DNA of 41,928 nucleotides from Dysgonomonas sp. UBA7710 (lineage in GTDB: Bacteria > Bacteroidota > Bacteroidia > Bacteroidales > Dysgonomonadaceae), in contig NZ_DLFW01000001.1 in the NCBI RefSeq assembly GCF_002482385.1, positions 36,362 through 78,289 of the forward strand, read 5' to 3'. Both the position numbers and the translations under genes were made by a program. Below, in pieces: positions 15,330 through 22,642 of the stretch; positions within the stretch are counted from its first letter, which is position 1; every line of letters begins with the position of its first letter. The notes under the pieces are model-generated. The model searched no databases and was not told the DNA's origin. It worked only from the letters and a program-made list of their open reading frames with translations.

Positions 15330-16796
15330 ATGACTCAGAAGAAAACGAAAATTGTAGCTACAATTTCAGACATGCGTTGTGATGTTGATTTCATCAAGTC
15401 GTTGTACGACGCGGGAATCAACGTTGTTAGAATGAATTCAGCCCACATGACAGAAGAAGGCTTTATTCAAGTAATGACAAATGTACGCGCAGTATCTCCT
15501 TACATTGGTATCATGATGGATACTAAAGGTCCGGAAATACGTACAGCTAAAAATGCGTCGGGAGAAAAGATCATTGTAAAAACAGGCGATAAAGTTAAAG
15601 TTGTCGGAGATTTGGATTTCCTTTCTACTCAAGAGCAAATCGGTGTTTCTTATCCAAGTATCGTACAGGATGTGCCTGTAGGTAGCACGCTTCTCGTTGA
15701 TGATGGTGAAACTGCAATGAAAGTGATAGATAAAACAGCTGATTACCTTCTTTGCGAAATCCAGAATGATGGAACTATCGGCAACCGCAAGAGTGTAAAC
15801 ATACCGGGTGTCAGCGTAAACCTTCCTTCTATCACAGCAAAAGATAAAAGAAGTATCGAAATCGCTATCGAAAATAAAGCCGACTTTATCGCTCACTCAT
15901 TTGTGAGAAACAAACAAGACGTTTTGGATGTACAAAAAATCCTTGACGAGTATAACAGCCCGATCAAGATTATCGCTAAAATCGAAAATCAGGAAGGTGT
16001 TGACAATATCGACGAAATCTTCGAAACAGCATACGGTGTGATGGTTGCGCGTGGTGACCTTGGTATCGAAGTACCACAGGAAAAAATTCCGGCAATCCAG
16101 CGTTTGCTTATCCGTAAGTCTATCGAATATAAGAAACCGGTTATCGTAGCTACTCAGATGTTGCACACAATGATCGAGAATCCACGTCCTACACGTGCCG
16201 AAGTAACAGACATCGCCAATGCGGTATACTACGGAACGGATGCAGTGATGTTGAGCGGTGAAACTGCTTACGGTAAATATCCTTTGGAAGCTGTTCGTAC
16301 AATGGCTCAGATCTGTGCTACTACAGAGCAATCTAAACTGGACGAGAAAGTTATTCCTGTTCCGTTTAAGGATGAGGAATATGATACTACATCATTCCTG
16401 GCAAAACAAGCTGTAAAAGCTGCGACTCAGTTGGGTCTGGCTGCTATTATCACAGATAGCTATACCGGCCGTACAGCCCGTACGATCGCTGCATTCCGCA
16501 GTAAATGTCCTGTTTATGCTGTTTGCTGCAGCAACGAAGTTGCCCGTCAACTTTCAGTATGTTACGGAATACAGGCAAGTTATCAGGAATCGACCGGATT
16601 TACAACTCACCAGCATAAACAATATTTCCTGAAGGCTCTTAACTCTATGTTAGACAAAGGACTGGTTAAGAAAGAAGATCAGGTTGCTTACCTTAGCGGT
16701 TCATTCGGAGAAGGTAAAGGAACTTCTTTCCTTGAAATCAATGGTGTTGGCCGTGTAGTAGATGCAGGCGATGCTTTCGAAGTACCGGTAGATTAA
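15330..16796 (+). CDS. pyk: Pyruvate kinase
   Basis: Pyruvate kinase converts phosphoenolpyruvate and ADP to pyruvate and ATP at the end of glycolysis. The 488-residue protein shows DTKGPEIRT (about 67-75), the B domain (about 80-170), the active-site KIENQEG (about 215-221), ARGDLGIEVP with the Mg-binding region, ATQMLHTMIENPRPTRAE (Thr/Arg switch region), and a C-terminal regulatory domain. The N-terminal TISDMRC replaces the more usual TIGPAS, a variant I associate with Bacteroidales. Codon use (GCT, CTT, CGT, ACT) resembles rpsA and eno, as expected of a highly expressed gene. A bidirectional terminator follows. Confidence 0.97.
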   Translation: MTQKKTKIVATISDMRCDVDFIKSLYDAGINVVRMNSAHMTEEGFIQVMTNVRAVSPYIGIMMDTKGPEIRTAKNASGEKIIVKTGDKVKVVGDLDFLSTQEQIGVSYPSIVQDVPVGSTLLVDDGETAMKVIDKTADYLLCEIQNDGTIGNRKSVNIPGVSVNLPSITAKDKRSIEIAIENKADFIAHSFVRNKQDVLDVQKILDEYNSPIKIIAKIENQEGVDNIDEIFETAYGVMVARGDLGIEVPQEKIPAIQRLLIRKSIEYKKPVIVATQMLHTMIENPRPTRAEVTDIANAVYYGTDAVMLSGETAYGKYPLEAVRTMAQICATTEQSKLDEKVIPVPFKDEEYDTTSFLAKQAVKAATQLGLAAIITDSYTGRTARTIAAFRSKCPVYAVCCSNEVARQLSVCYGIQASYQESTGFTTHQHKQYFLKALNSMLDKGLVKKEDQVAYLSGSFGEGKGTSFLEINGVGRVVDAGDAFEVPVD

Positions 16797-16856
16797 GGTT
16801 GAAAGTTGTAAGTGATGAATTTGAATGATACGTTTTAATTTGTCGCTTTTCCAGAA

Positions 16857-16889
16857 TAAAAAAGGATGCTTGGAAAGCATCCTTTTTAT
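16857..16889. terminator. Bidirectional terminator between pyk and the cupin gene
   Basis: A 13-bp perfect stem (16859-16871 with 16875-16887) encloses a GGA loop. It has an A-run on the left and a T-run on the right, so it works on both strands. It lies between the pyk stop and the convergent cupin gene stop at 16893. Confidence 0.92.
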
Positions 16890-16892
16890 GTT

Positions 16893-17246
16893 TTATTCTA
16901 CATCCGTTCTGTCGTTAGTCGTATCATTGTCCGGTTGCGATACAAGTATAAAATCGATTGGCCCCGATGTTTCATTTGCAATATAATGCTTCATCATAGG
17001 CTCTATCAGAATACCTTGCTGATCTTTTACGGTTACTCTTTTTCCGTCTACGTAAAAGATTGCCGAGCCTTTCAGTACAAAGAAGAATTGCCGTGAGGAA
17101 GTATGGAAGTGCAAAGTCTCCCGGGTTCCGGCAGGCATGGTTTCAATTTTCACCGATAAAGAATCCCTGTTCATGAGAATCCAACTACTACATCTGTCGC
17201 CCCAGAAATAATGAGGCGCTGAATTTTTATCTATCACTCTGCTCAT
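16893..17246 (-). CDS. Small single-domain cupin protein, 117 aa
   Basis: The protein is a single cupin barrel. Cupin motif 1 is GTRETLHFHTSSRQFFFVLKG: the HxH pair is present, but the usual Glu is replaced by Gln. Motif 2 (GILIEPMMKHYIAN) has the conserved His and Asn. A metal site of three His plus Gln is therefore possible. I start at ATG 17246 (MSRVIDKNS). The longer in-frame extension to 17405 is basic, runs over the divergent promoter region and overlaps the neighbouring gene, so it is unlikely. Function cannot be assigned; related small cupins are sugar- or mannose-6-phosphate-isomerase-like or dioxygenase-like. It diverges from the O-methyltransferase gene. Confidence 0.85.
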   Translation of the reverse strand: MSRVIDKNSAPHYFWGDRCSSWILMNRDSLSVKIETMPAGTRETLHFHTSSRQFFFVLKGSAIFYVDGKRVTVKDQQGILIEPMMKHYIANETSGPIDFILVSQPDNDTTNDRTDVE

Positions 17247-17335
17247 AATTCTATAGATTTTAAAGGTGTAATGTCTTAAAATTAAGAAATATATTGGAAA
17301 GTATCGTTGTTTTCTGAAAATAATTGCGAAATGAT

Positions 17336-17343
17336 TATCTTTA
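17336..17343 (+). promoter_or_regulatory. Candidate -7 element of the O-methyltransferase gene
   Basis: TATCTTTA differs from TAnnTTTG only at the last base and lies 37 bases before the ATG at 17380. A TCTG word 19 bases upstream is a weak -33 candidate. Confidence 0.35.
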
Positions 17344-17379
17344 GCCTGTGTTAGATTATCCAATTTATTGTAATAAACA

Positions 17380-18024
17380 ATGTCATTAGACAAAAACGAA
17401 GCCATTGAAAATTATATTCTCTCCCATATAGATGATGAAGGGGATTTGTTGAAACAACTTAATCGGGATGCACATGTAAACCTCTTGAAGCCGCGTATGT
17501 TGTCGGGGCATTTACAAGGCAGGATGTTGAATATGTTTTGCCGGATGGTGCAGCCTAAATATATACTGGAAATAGGCACATATACAGCTTATGCAACCCT
17601 TTGTATGGCTGAGGGCGCAGCCGATGATGCAGAGATTCATACCATAGAGGTAAACGACGAACTGGAAGATTTCATCGTGAAATATCTTCATAAGACAAAG
17701 TTGAAAGATAAGATACATCTGCATATAGGTGATGCAATGGAAATTATACCCAAAATAGACCGCATATTCGATATGGTGTTTATAGATGCCAATAAGCGTC
17801 ATTATATAGAATATTATAATCTCATCTTCGATAAAGTACGTCCGGGTGGGCTTATTATAGCCGATAATACCCTGTGGGACGGGCATGTGTTGGATACTCC
17901 GAAGCCCTCAGATAAACAGACTATCGGAATACAGGCTTTTAATGATATGCTTGCTGAAGATGAAAGGGTGGAGAAAGTTATCCTGCCTGTACGGGATGGG
18001 TTGACATTGATCTGGAAAAAATAA
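17380..18024 (+). CDS. Class I SAM-dependent O-methyltransferase (caffeoyl-CoA OMT-like family)
   Basis: This is a 214-residue Rossmann-fold methyltransferase of the metal-dependent OMT family (Methyltransf_3), which methylates catechols, CoA esters or, in TrmR, tRNA wobble hydroxyuridine. Motif I is ILEIGTYTAYATLCMAEG (about 62-79). The acidic loop IEVNDE follows. VFIDANKRHY (about 132-141) and ADNTLWDGHV (about 165-174) provide the metal-binding Asp and Asn typical of the family. TrmR-like tRNA modification is as likely as small-molecule methylation. The first residues are polar with no signal peptide, so it is cytoplasmic. Confidence 0.9.
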   Translation: MSLDKNEAIENYILSHIDDEGDLLKQLNRDAHVNLLKPRMLSGHLQGRMLNMFCRMVQPKYILEIGTYTAYATLCMAEGAADDAEIHTIEVNDELEDFIVKYLHKTKLKDKIHLHIGDAMEIIPKIDRIFDMVFIDANKRHYIEYYNLIFDKVRPGGLIIADNTLWDGHVLDTPKPSDKQTIGIQAFNDMLAEDERVEKVILPVRDGLTLIWKK

Positions 18025-18046
18025 ATCATATATCAAATGATAATTT

Positions 18047-18072
18047 AAAGCTTATCTATAGGATAAAGCTAG
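18047..18072. terminator. Imperfect hairpin after the O-methyltransferase gene
   Basis: AGCTTATC can pair with GATAAAGCT (one bulged A) around TATAG. No long T-tract follows on either strand, so this is a weak terminator candidate. Confidence 0.35.
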
Positions 18073-18081
18073 TATCTGCCA

Positions 18082-18171
18082 GTTCCTTTACCCTTTCAGA
18101 TTTGTAATCCGAAAGTAATAAATTATCGGATTGCTCTACAGTCAACAGAGCTAAATCTGAAGGGAGAGGAC
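18082..18171. repeat. Structured 90-nt three-way-junction element
   Basis: An outer helix pairs CCCTTTCAGATTT (18091-18103) with AAATCTGAAGGG (18153-18164), with one bulged T. It is extended by TCC/GGA across a small internal loop. Inside lie two hairpins: AATCCGA (18106-18112) with TCGGATT (18126-18132), and GCTCT (18133-18137) with AGAGC (18147-18151). The result is a compact three-way junction on either strand, between two convergent genes. It may be a MITE- or REP-like element, or a small RNA. No reading frame crosses it. Confidence 0.5.
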
Positions 18172-18187
18172 AAAAATATAAAAGTTA

Positions 18188-18841
18188 TTATCTTTTAATA
18201 TCCTCTAATTTCTTCTTTATTTCCTCATTTTCTTTTTTCAAGTCTATTACATACAAAGTCAGCTCTTCTATCTTCTGTAATAGTTTAGCCTGCATCGCCC
18301 CAACACTGATACCATTTTCTATTACTTCTTTTTCGGAAGGAACATCTGGTAAATGTTGTTTTTCTTTGATATACCTTTCTACTTCCGATAGAGTAGGAAG
18401 TCTATAATCTGGAGCAAAAACGAAATCTGACCAGCCAGTAGCTTCTATTTTTACTTCTTTGGAGCGGATAGTACCATTAACACTAAGTAAAGCGGTCGGA
18501 TTTGTCGTCCCTATTCCAACATAGCCACTGTTATTTATAGTAAATCTGGGAGTCCCTGCCGTAAAGAATTTTATACCTCCATACGAACTTAGCCATAGAG
18601 TATACCCTCCTGTAGTTCTCCATGAATCATGTCCCCATCTTAACGCATAATGATCCATTGCTTGGTCATCATAAGTGAATCCGTCTCCGGGCCTGGCTGT
18701 GAAGAACTTACTTGCGACAAGGTTAATATTCCCTCCTATAGAAAGACTACCTGTTGAACTATTATTTCCTGTCGAATTCCATTGAGCATGAGTAATAATT
18801 GTATATAATACAAAAAATGAGAAGACTAAATATTTTTTCAT
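18188..18841 (-). CDS. Secreted tail-fibre-like protein with C-terminal coiled coil
   Basis: The 217-residue protein has a signal peptide (MKKYLVFSFFVLYTIITHAQ). A beta-rich middle follows with the GYVGIGTTNPTALLSVNGTI motif (about 110-130), found in phage tail fibres and many Bacteroidota surface proteins. Next is the WSDFVFAPDYRLPTLSEVERYIKEKQHLPDVPSEKEV segment, widespread in Bacteroidota. The end (about 175-217) is a charged heptad-like coiled coil resembling the C-terminal part of S74-type intramolecular chaperone domains, though no catalytic motif was recognised. It is probably an exported trimeric fibre or adhesin-like protein. It is an orphan: no phage genes surround it, and both flanks are repeat-bearing spacers. 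Its function is not known. Confidence 0.82.
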   Translation of the reverse strand: MKKYLVFSFFVLYTIITHAQWNSTGNNSSTGSLSIGGNINLVASKFFTARPGDGFTYDDQAMDHYALRWGHDSWRTTGGYTLWLSSYGGIKFFTAGTPRFTINNSGYVGIGTTNPTALLSVNGTIRSKEVKIEATGWSDFVFAPDYRLPTLSEVERYIKEKQHLPDVPSEKEVIENGISVGAMQAKLLQKIEELTLYVIDLKKENEEIKKKLEDIKR

Positions 18842-19252
18842 AATATTAAATAAATGGTTTATTGCATAAAGATAATTAATTTAAACATACTCGCACCATA
18901 GGCTTTTTACAATCTGAAAACCTCAATGACAAATAGCGAATCCGATAAAATAAATAAGACTTTATCTATGTAATTAGAGCTGATAGCCTTTTGCTATTAG
19001 TAAATAGTTCTTTGAAGTAATGAGGAAATTTATAGATTGAAAAAGTGACAGGGAAATATATAAAAAGTGTTAGTTTTGTCGAGTTTTAGCAAGTAATTGA
19101 TTGAAAGTATTGAGCGCTAAGCTGTAAAAGGTACATTTATGTTAATTAAAAATATACTACTTTTACATACACTACGCTCCTGTGACCGTTGGTTATTACC
19201 TTTTTTTCTAAAATACCCATAGCTCATAACCTATAACTTATAACTAAATTCC
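18842..19252. repeat. Repeat-bearing spacer; partial relative of the composite repeat
   Basis: This gap upstream of rbfA holds no gene. Around 18960-19022 it carries TTTATCTATGTAATTAGAGCTGATAGCC, then GTTCTTTGAAGTAATGA. This follows the start of composite repeat copies A and B but lacks the GTTTCACGC and TTACCAGTTG parts. Further right are AT-rich tracts and short ATAACCTATAACTTATAACT tandem words (19225-19246) like those at 32050-32075. Confidence 0.5.
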
Positions 19253-19260
19253 TACCTTTG
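19253..19260 (+). promoter_or_regulatory. -7 promoter element of rbfA
   Basis: TACCTTTG matches TAnnTTTG exactly, 18 bases before the rbfA ATG. This implies a very short leader of about 12 bases. Confidence 0.6.
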
Positions 19261-19278
19261 TACCCAAAATAATATAAC

Positions 19279-19623
19279 ATGGATACTACCAGACAGCAAA
19301 AAATAAACCGCCTTATTCAAAAGGAACTAAGTGAAATATTCAGGAAGCAGACGCAGCAGATGCGAGGTGTACTCGTTTCTGTGAGTACAGTGCGTGTCAG
19401 CCCCGATCTGGGATTGGCAAAAGTATATCTGAGCATTTTTCCGTCCGAACAGGCGAAAGAGCTGCTCGCTAATATTAAGACGAATGTAAAGGCTTTGCGT
19501 TTCGATTTAGGCCAGAAGGTAGGCAAGCAATTGCGTGTAATACCCGAATTGAGCTTTTATCTGGACGATTCGCTCGATTATCTGGAGAATATAGATAAAC
19601 TGCTGAACTCAGATAATAAGTAA
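19279..19623 (+). CDS. rbfA: 30S ribosome-binding factor RbfA
   Basis: RbfA binds the immature 30S subunit and helps 16S rRNA 5'-end maturation, especially in the cold. The 114-residue KH-like protein keeps the N-terminal RINRLIQKELSEI-type helix (here KINRLIQKELSEIFRK), the VSTVRVSPDLGLAKVYLSIFP strand pair, and the RVIPELSFYLDDSLDYLENIDKLL ending diagnostic of the family. It is followed after 102 bases by a FtsX-type permease gene on the same strand, an arrangement I recall from other Bacteroidales. Confidence 0.95.
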   Translation: MDTTRQQKINRLIQKELSEIFRKQTQQMRGVLVSVSTVRVSPDLGLAKVYLSIFPSEQAKELLANIKTNVKALRFDLGQKVGKQLRVIPELSFYLDDSLDYLENIDKLLNSDNK

Positions 19624-19725
19624 AAGAAAGAATTTAATGCAACATCCCTTAATCGAAACCGACTATTGTTGTTGCAGATAAAAAGTAGTAAATAGGTTTG
19701 CGACCTTAAAAAGGAAGAATAGAAC

Positions 19726-20991
19726 TTGAACCTTTCGTTTCACATAGCCCGGCGTTATCTTTTCGCCAAAAAGTCACATAATGCCATCAATATTATATCC
19801 ATGATATCGGTGTTCGGGATAGCTTTGGCTACAGCGGCTCTGGTTTGTGTCCTTTCTGTATTTAACGGATTCACCGGGGTTGTGTCCCGGACATTCAGCG
19901 CATTTGATCCCGAACTGCAAATTACCCCTGCGCAGGGAAAGGTGTTCGATCCGGACAATCCTCAGATCGGGGAAGTGAAAAAGATAACTGAAATAGCATT
20001 TACATCCGAATCACTCGAAGAAAACGCCCTGTTGAAGAACGGGGAACGTCAGGAGCCTATCATACTAAAAGGGGTATCGAAGAAATTCGAAGATCTCGCG
20101 GATATAGATAAACTTATTATAGACGGCCGTTTCTTATTGCGGGAAGATGCTTCCGGTACGGCTGAAAACGCGGAGTCTGATTCGCTGACCGAGTGGCATA
20201 TAGATAACGGTGTAGTGGGAGCAGGCCTGGCTATGTTTCTCGGAGTACGTGCCAACTTTGTCAATCCCGTGGAGATTTATGTGCCTAAAAGGGATGTAAG
20301 GGTCAATCCGGCTAATCCATCTACGGCGTTTGATCGTTCCAGTGTGTTTGTCAGCGGGGTATTTGCTTTGAATCAGGCAAAGTATGACGATCAGATGATG
20401 ATTGTATCCATAGACCTTGCGCGCGAACTGTTAAGGTATGAAACTGAAGTGTCTTCTATTGATATAAAGTTGAAAAATGTGGCGGAAGCAGATAAGGTTC
20501 AGGCGAAGATAAAGTCCATCTTAGGCGATCATTACCTTGTTAAAAACCGTTTTGAACAACAGGAGGATCTGTTTCGTATGGTAAGCATAGAGAAATGGGT
20601 TACTTTCCTTATACTGGCTATAATACTGGTGATTGCAGTTTTTAATATTGTAGGTTCATTGACGATACTTATTATAGAAAAGAATGAAGATATCAGGATT
20701 CTGAAAAACTTAGGGGCTGATAATAAGCTTATACTGAAAATTTTTCTGTTCGAAGGATGTCTGATAACCCTCGTAGGTACTATTGCAGGGATAATACTGG
20801 GTCTTATAATATGCCTGTTGCAGCAACATTTCGGGTTGTTACAACTTGGCTCTACCCCGGGGACGTTTGTTATGGATGCTTATCCGGTAGTGGTGGAACC
20901 ATTGGATGTCTTGCTCATATTTGTCACAGTAAGTCTAATCAGCCTTCTTGCGGTGATTTATCCTGTGAATAATCTGCGCAAACGTTTATAA
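19726..20991 (+). CDS. LolC/LolE-type ABC transporter permease (FtsX domain)
   Basis: The 421-residue protein has the MacB/LolC plan: TM1 at about 22-45 (ISMISVFGIALATAALVCVLSVFNGF), a periplasmic core domain of about 230 residues, then the FtsX domain with three helices (about 285-310, 340-365 and 385-410). By homology it helps release lipoproteins from the inner membrane, with an ATPase encoded elsewhere. The start is TTG at 19726: it gives MNLSFHIARRYLFAKKSHNAI, which matches the family N terminus. AAGGAAG lies 8 bases upstream as ribosome-binding site. No ATG fits as well. The TAA stop overlaps the end of the convergent GNAT gene by six bases. Confidence 0.92.
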   Translation: MNLSFHIARRYLFAKKSHNAINIISMISVFGIALATAALVCVLSVFNGFTGVVSRTFSAFDPELQITPAQGKVFDPDNPQIGEVKKITEIAFTSESLEENALLKNGERQEPIILKGVSKKFEDLADIDKLIIDGRFLLREDASGTAENAESDSLTEWHIDNGVVGAGLAMFLGVRANFVNPVEIYVPKRDVRVNPANPSTAFDRSSVFVSGVFALNQAKYDDQMMIVSIDLARELLRYETEVSSIDIKLKNVAEADKVQAKIKSILGDHYLVKNRFEQQEDLFRMVSIEKWVTFLILAIILVIAVFNIVGSLTILIIEKNEDIRILKNLGADNKLILKIFLFEGCLITLVGTIAGIILGLIICLLQQHFGLLQLGSTPGTFVMDAYPVVVEPLDVLLIFVTVSLISLLAVIYPVNNLRKRL

Positions 20992-21471
20992 TATCAGTTG
21001 CCAAAATTCCACGTCGATCAATTTCCCGAATTTTATTCCCGATTCCTTAAAATTTCCGATCAGTTCGAAATTGAATTTCCGGTGTAGTTTCCGGCTTTCG
21101 GGATTTGGCAGCGATATGACACCTATCAGGGAATGGAGGTTTATCTTGCGTGCCCTGTCTATCAGTTCCTGATAAAGGATACTGCCGATTCCACCTCCGG
21201 TTGCTTTATGGTCGAGATATACGCTGGTTTCCAGAGTTATATCGTATGCCGCCCGTTCGCGCCAGTTGCTGAGATACGCATAGCCGATAACAATGCCGTC
21301 TTGTTCGTAGACAAAATAAGGGAAGTTCTTATCTTTTACTTTTTTTATGCGGTCCTTTATTGTCTGTTCGCTTACCATATCATACTCAAAAGTAACAATG
21401 GTCTTTTCTATATAATAATTGTAAATCTCCGCAATTTTTTTTGCGTCGTCCTGAGTTACGTCTCTTATCAT
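20986..21471 (-). CDS. GNAT family N-acetyltransferase (phosphinothricin acetyltransferase-like)
   Basis: The 161-residue protein opens with IRDVTQDDAKKIAEIYNYYIEKTIVTFEY, typical of the PAT/PhnO-like GNAT subgroup that acetylates free amino groups of small molecules such as methionine sulfone. The YAYLSNWRERAAYDITLETSVYL segment and the acetyl-CoA loop ATGGGIGSILYQELIDRA (about 94-111) complete the fold. The substrate is not known. It lies 3 bases after the small membrane protein gene upstream, so the two form an operon. Its 3' end overlaps the LolC/E-type gene. Confidence 0.9.
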   Translation of the reverse strand: MIRDVTQDDAKKIAEIYNYYIEKTIVTFEYDMVSEQTIKDRIKKVKDKNFPYFVYEQDGIVIGYAYLSNWRERAAYDITLETSVYLDHKATGGGIGSILYQELIDRARKINLHSLIGVISLPNPESRKLHRKFNFELIGNFKESGIKFGKLIDVEFWQLIL

Positions 21472-21474
21472 AAA

Positions 21475-21894
21475 CTATTGAGCAATAAGAGGTGGAATTT
21501 CGTTTGTCTGATTTGGCATTACAGGATCTGCGGAAACGATGCTGTCTACAACAAATTTCGAGTAGCCGCGCCAGGGCAGTCTGCCGTAATATTCTTTATA
21601 GTGGAGTTTTACATTTTGTCCGCTCATACCCATCAGCTTTATAGCCAGGCCTTTATCGTCTATCGAAAATTGAAATTCGTTAGATTGAAGTCCTTGCATA
21701 CCCTGACCGAATCCGGATTGTATAAGCTCTCCTTCATATGTTTTGAAAATGATACCCTTGTGCTTTACGTTATTCAGTATACCGGCTTTCACGCCCGAGT
21801 CGCTGAACGGGACAAAGTACCTGACATATCCGAAAATGAGAAGGCCGGCGATAATAATGACCGCGATTGTTATAATGACTTTCTTTGCTGTCAT
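21475..21894 (-). CDS. Single-pass membrane protein, 139 aa, function unknown
   Basis: I start at ATG 21894 (MTAKKVIITIAVIIIAG). The in-frame extension to 21948 runs through the -7 promoter element at 21946-21953, so it is unlikely to be translated. One N-terminal transmembrane helix (about 5-26) is followed by an extracytoplasmic beta-rich domain of about 110 residues, with GQGMQGLQSNEF and a conserved-looking YKEYYGRLPWRGYSKFVVDSI segment. I recognise no named family; related proteins seem to occur in Bacteroidales. It precedes the GNAT gene by 3 bases and shares a divergent promoter region with engB. Confidence 0.75.
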   Translation of the reverse strand: MTAKKVIITIAVIIIAGLLIFGYVRYFVPFSDSGVKAGILNNVKHKGIIFKTYEGELIQSGFGQGMQGLQSNEFQFSIDDKGLAIKLMGMSGQNVKLHYKEYYGRLPWRGYSKFVVDSIVSADPVMPNQTNEIPPLIAQ

Positions 21895-21945
21895 GATTTT
21901 ACGTTTTAATGTTAAACCAATATATAAGATGTTATGTTCAGAAAG

Positions 21946-21953
21946 CAAAGATA
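21946..21953 (-). promoter_or_regulatory. -7 promoter element of the membrane protein-GNAT operon
   Basis: On the minus strand TATCTTTG matches TAnnTTTG exactly, 52 bases before the ATG at 21894. It diverges from the engB element at 21969-21976. Confidence 0.55.
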
Positions 21954-21968
21954 TTCATATTTTTAGAC

Positions 21969-21976
21969 TATTTTTG
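21969..21976 (+). promoter_or_regulatory. -7 promoter element of engB
   Basis: TATTTTTG matches TAnnTTTG, 31 bases before the engB ATG. An AGAGGAT ribosome-binding site lies at 21994-22000. Confidence 0.55.
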
Positions 21977-22006
21977 TAGTTCTACTTCATAAAAGAGGAT
22001 AAGATA

Positions 22007-22603
22007 ATGATAATAAAAGATGCTCAGTTTGTAATAAGTAATACCGATTACCGCAAATGTCCACAGGATGGAAAGCCCGAATATGCTTTTATCGGGCGCT
22101 CCAATGTCGGTAAATCTTCACTTATTAATATGCTGACAAACAGAAAAGGTCTTGCTATGACTTCCTCCAAGCCGGGGAAAACACAATTGATAAACCATTT
22201 CATAATCAATAATGACTGGTATCTGGTCGATTTGCCCGGATACGGTTATGCCCAGCGGGGGAAAGAAGGACGTGAACAAATCAGGAAAATTATAGACAGT
22301 TATATCATAAACAGAGCAGAGCTAACCTGCTTGTTCCTGTTGTTGGACTGCCGTCACGAGCCGCAGCAGATAGATATTGAATTTATGAACTGGCTGGGAG
22401 AGAAAGGTGTGCCTTTTGCTATTGTGTTTACCAAGATAGATAAGTTGAGTAAAGGTGCCTTGAAGAAAAATTCAGAAGCATATACAGATAGGCTGAAAGA
22501 AACATGGGAAGAAATCCCCCCTGTATTTTATTCATCTGCCGAGCATAGATTGGGAGCAGATGAGATATTGGGCTATATTGAGCAGATAAACAAAAGTTTA
22601 TAA
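22007..22603 (+). CDS. engB: Ribosome biogenesis GTPase EngB (YihA/YsxC)
   Basis: EngB is an essential TrmE-Era-like GTPase needed for late 50S subunit assembly. The 198-residue protein shows G1 GRSNVGKS (30-37), the SSKPGKTQ switch region, G3 DLPGYG (75-80) followed by YAQRGKE, G4 TKID (142-145), and G5 SSA (about 175-177). Length and motifs are standard. AGAGGAT 7 bases upstream of ATG 22007 supports the start. A CBM9-like gene follows 39 bases later on the same strand. Confidence 0.96.
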   Translation: MIIKDAQFVISNTDYRKCPQDGKPEYAFIGRSNVGKSSLINMLTNRKGLAMTSSKPGKTQLINHFIINNDWYLVDLPGYGYAQRGKEGREQIRKIIDSYIINRAELTCLFLLLDCRHEPQQIDIEFMNWLGEKGVPFAIVFTKIDKLSKGALKKNSEAYTDRLKETWEEIPPVFYSSAEHRLGADEILGYIEQINKSL

Positions 22604-22642
22604 GAAATAAGATAATTATTTAAAACCTAAATAGAATACCCT

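Noticed and set aside
17247..17405. N-terminal extension of the cupin protein
   Set aside because: The added 53 residues are basic and unlike cupins, and the region overlaps the divergent gene and its promoter; ATG 17246 fits better.
21133..21909. 258-codon plus-strand frame across the GNAT and membrane-protein genes
   Set aside because: It is the antisense of two credible minus-strand genes with matching operon spacing. Its product is Phe/Cys/Tyr-rich with no domain.
21895..21948. 18-residue N-terminal extension of the membrane protein at 21475-21894
   Set aside because: It would start at the -7 promoter element at 21946-21953 and would displace the membrane helix from the N terminus.
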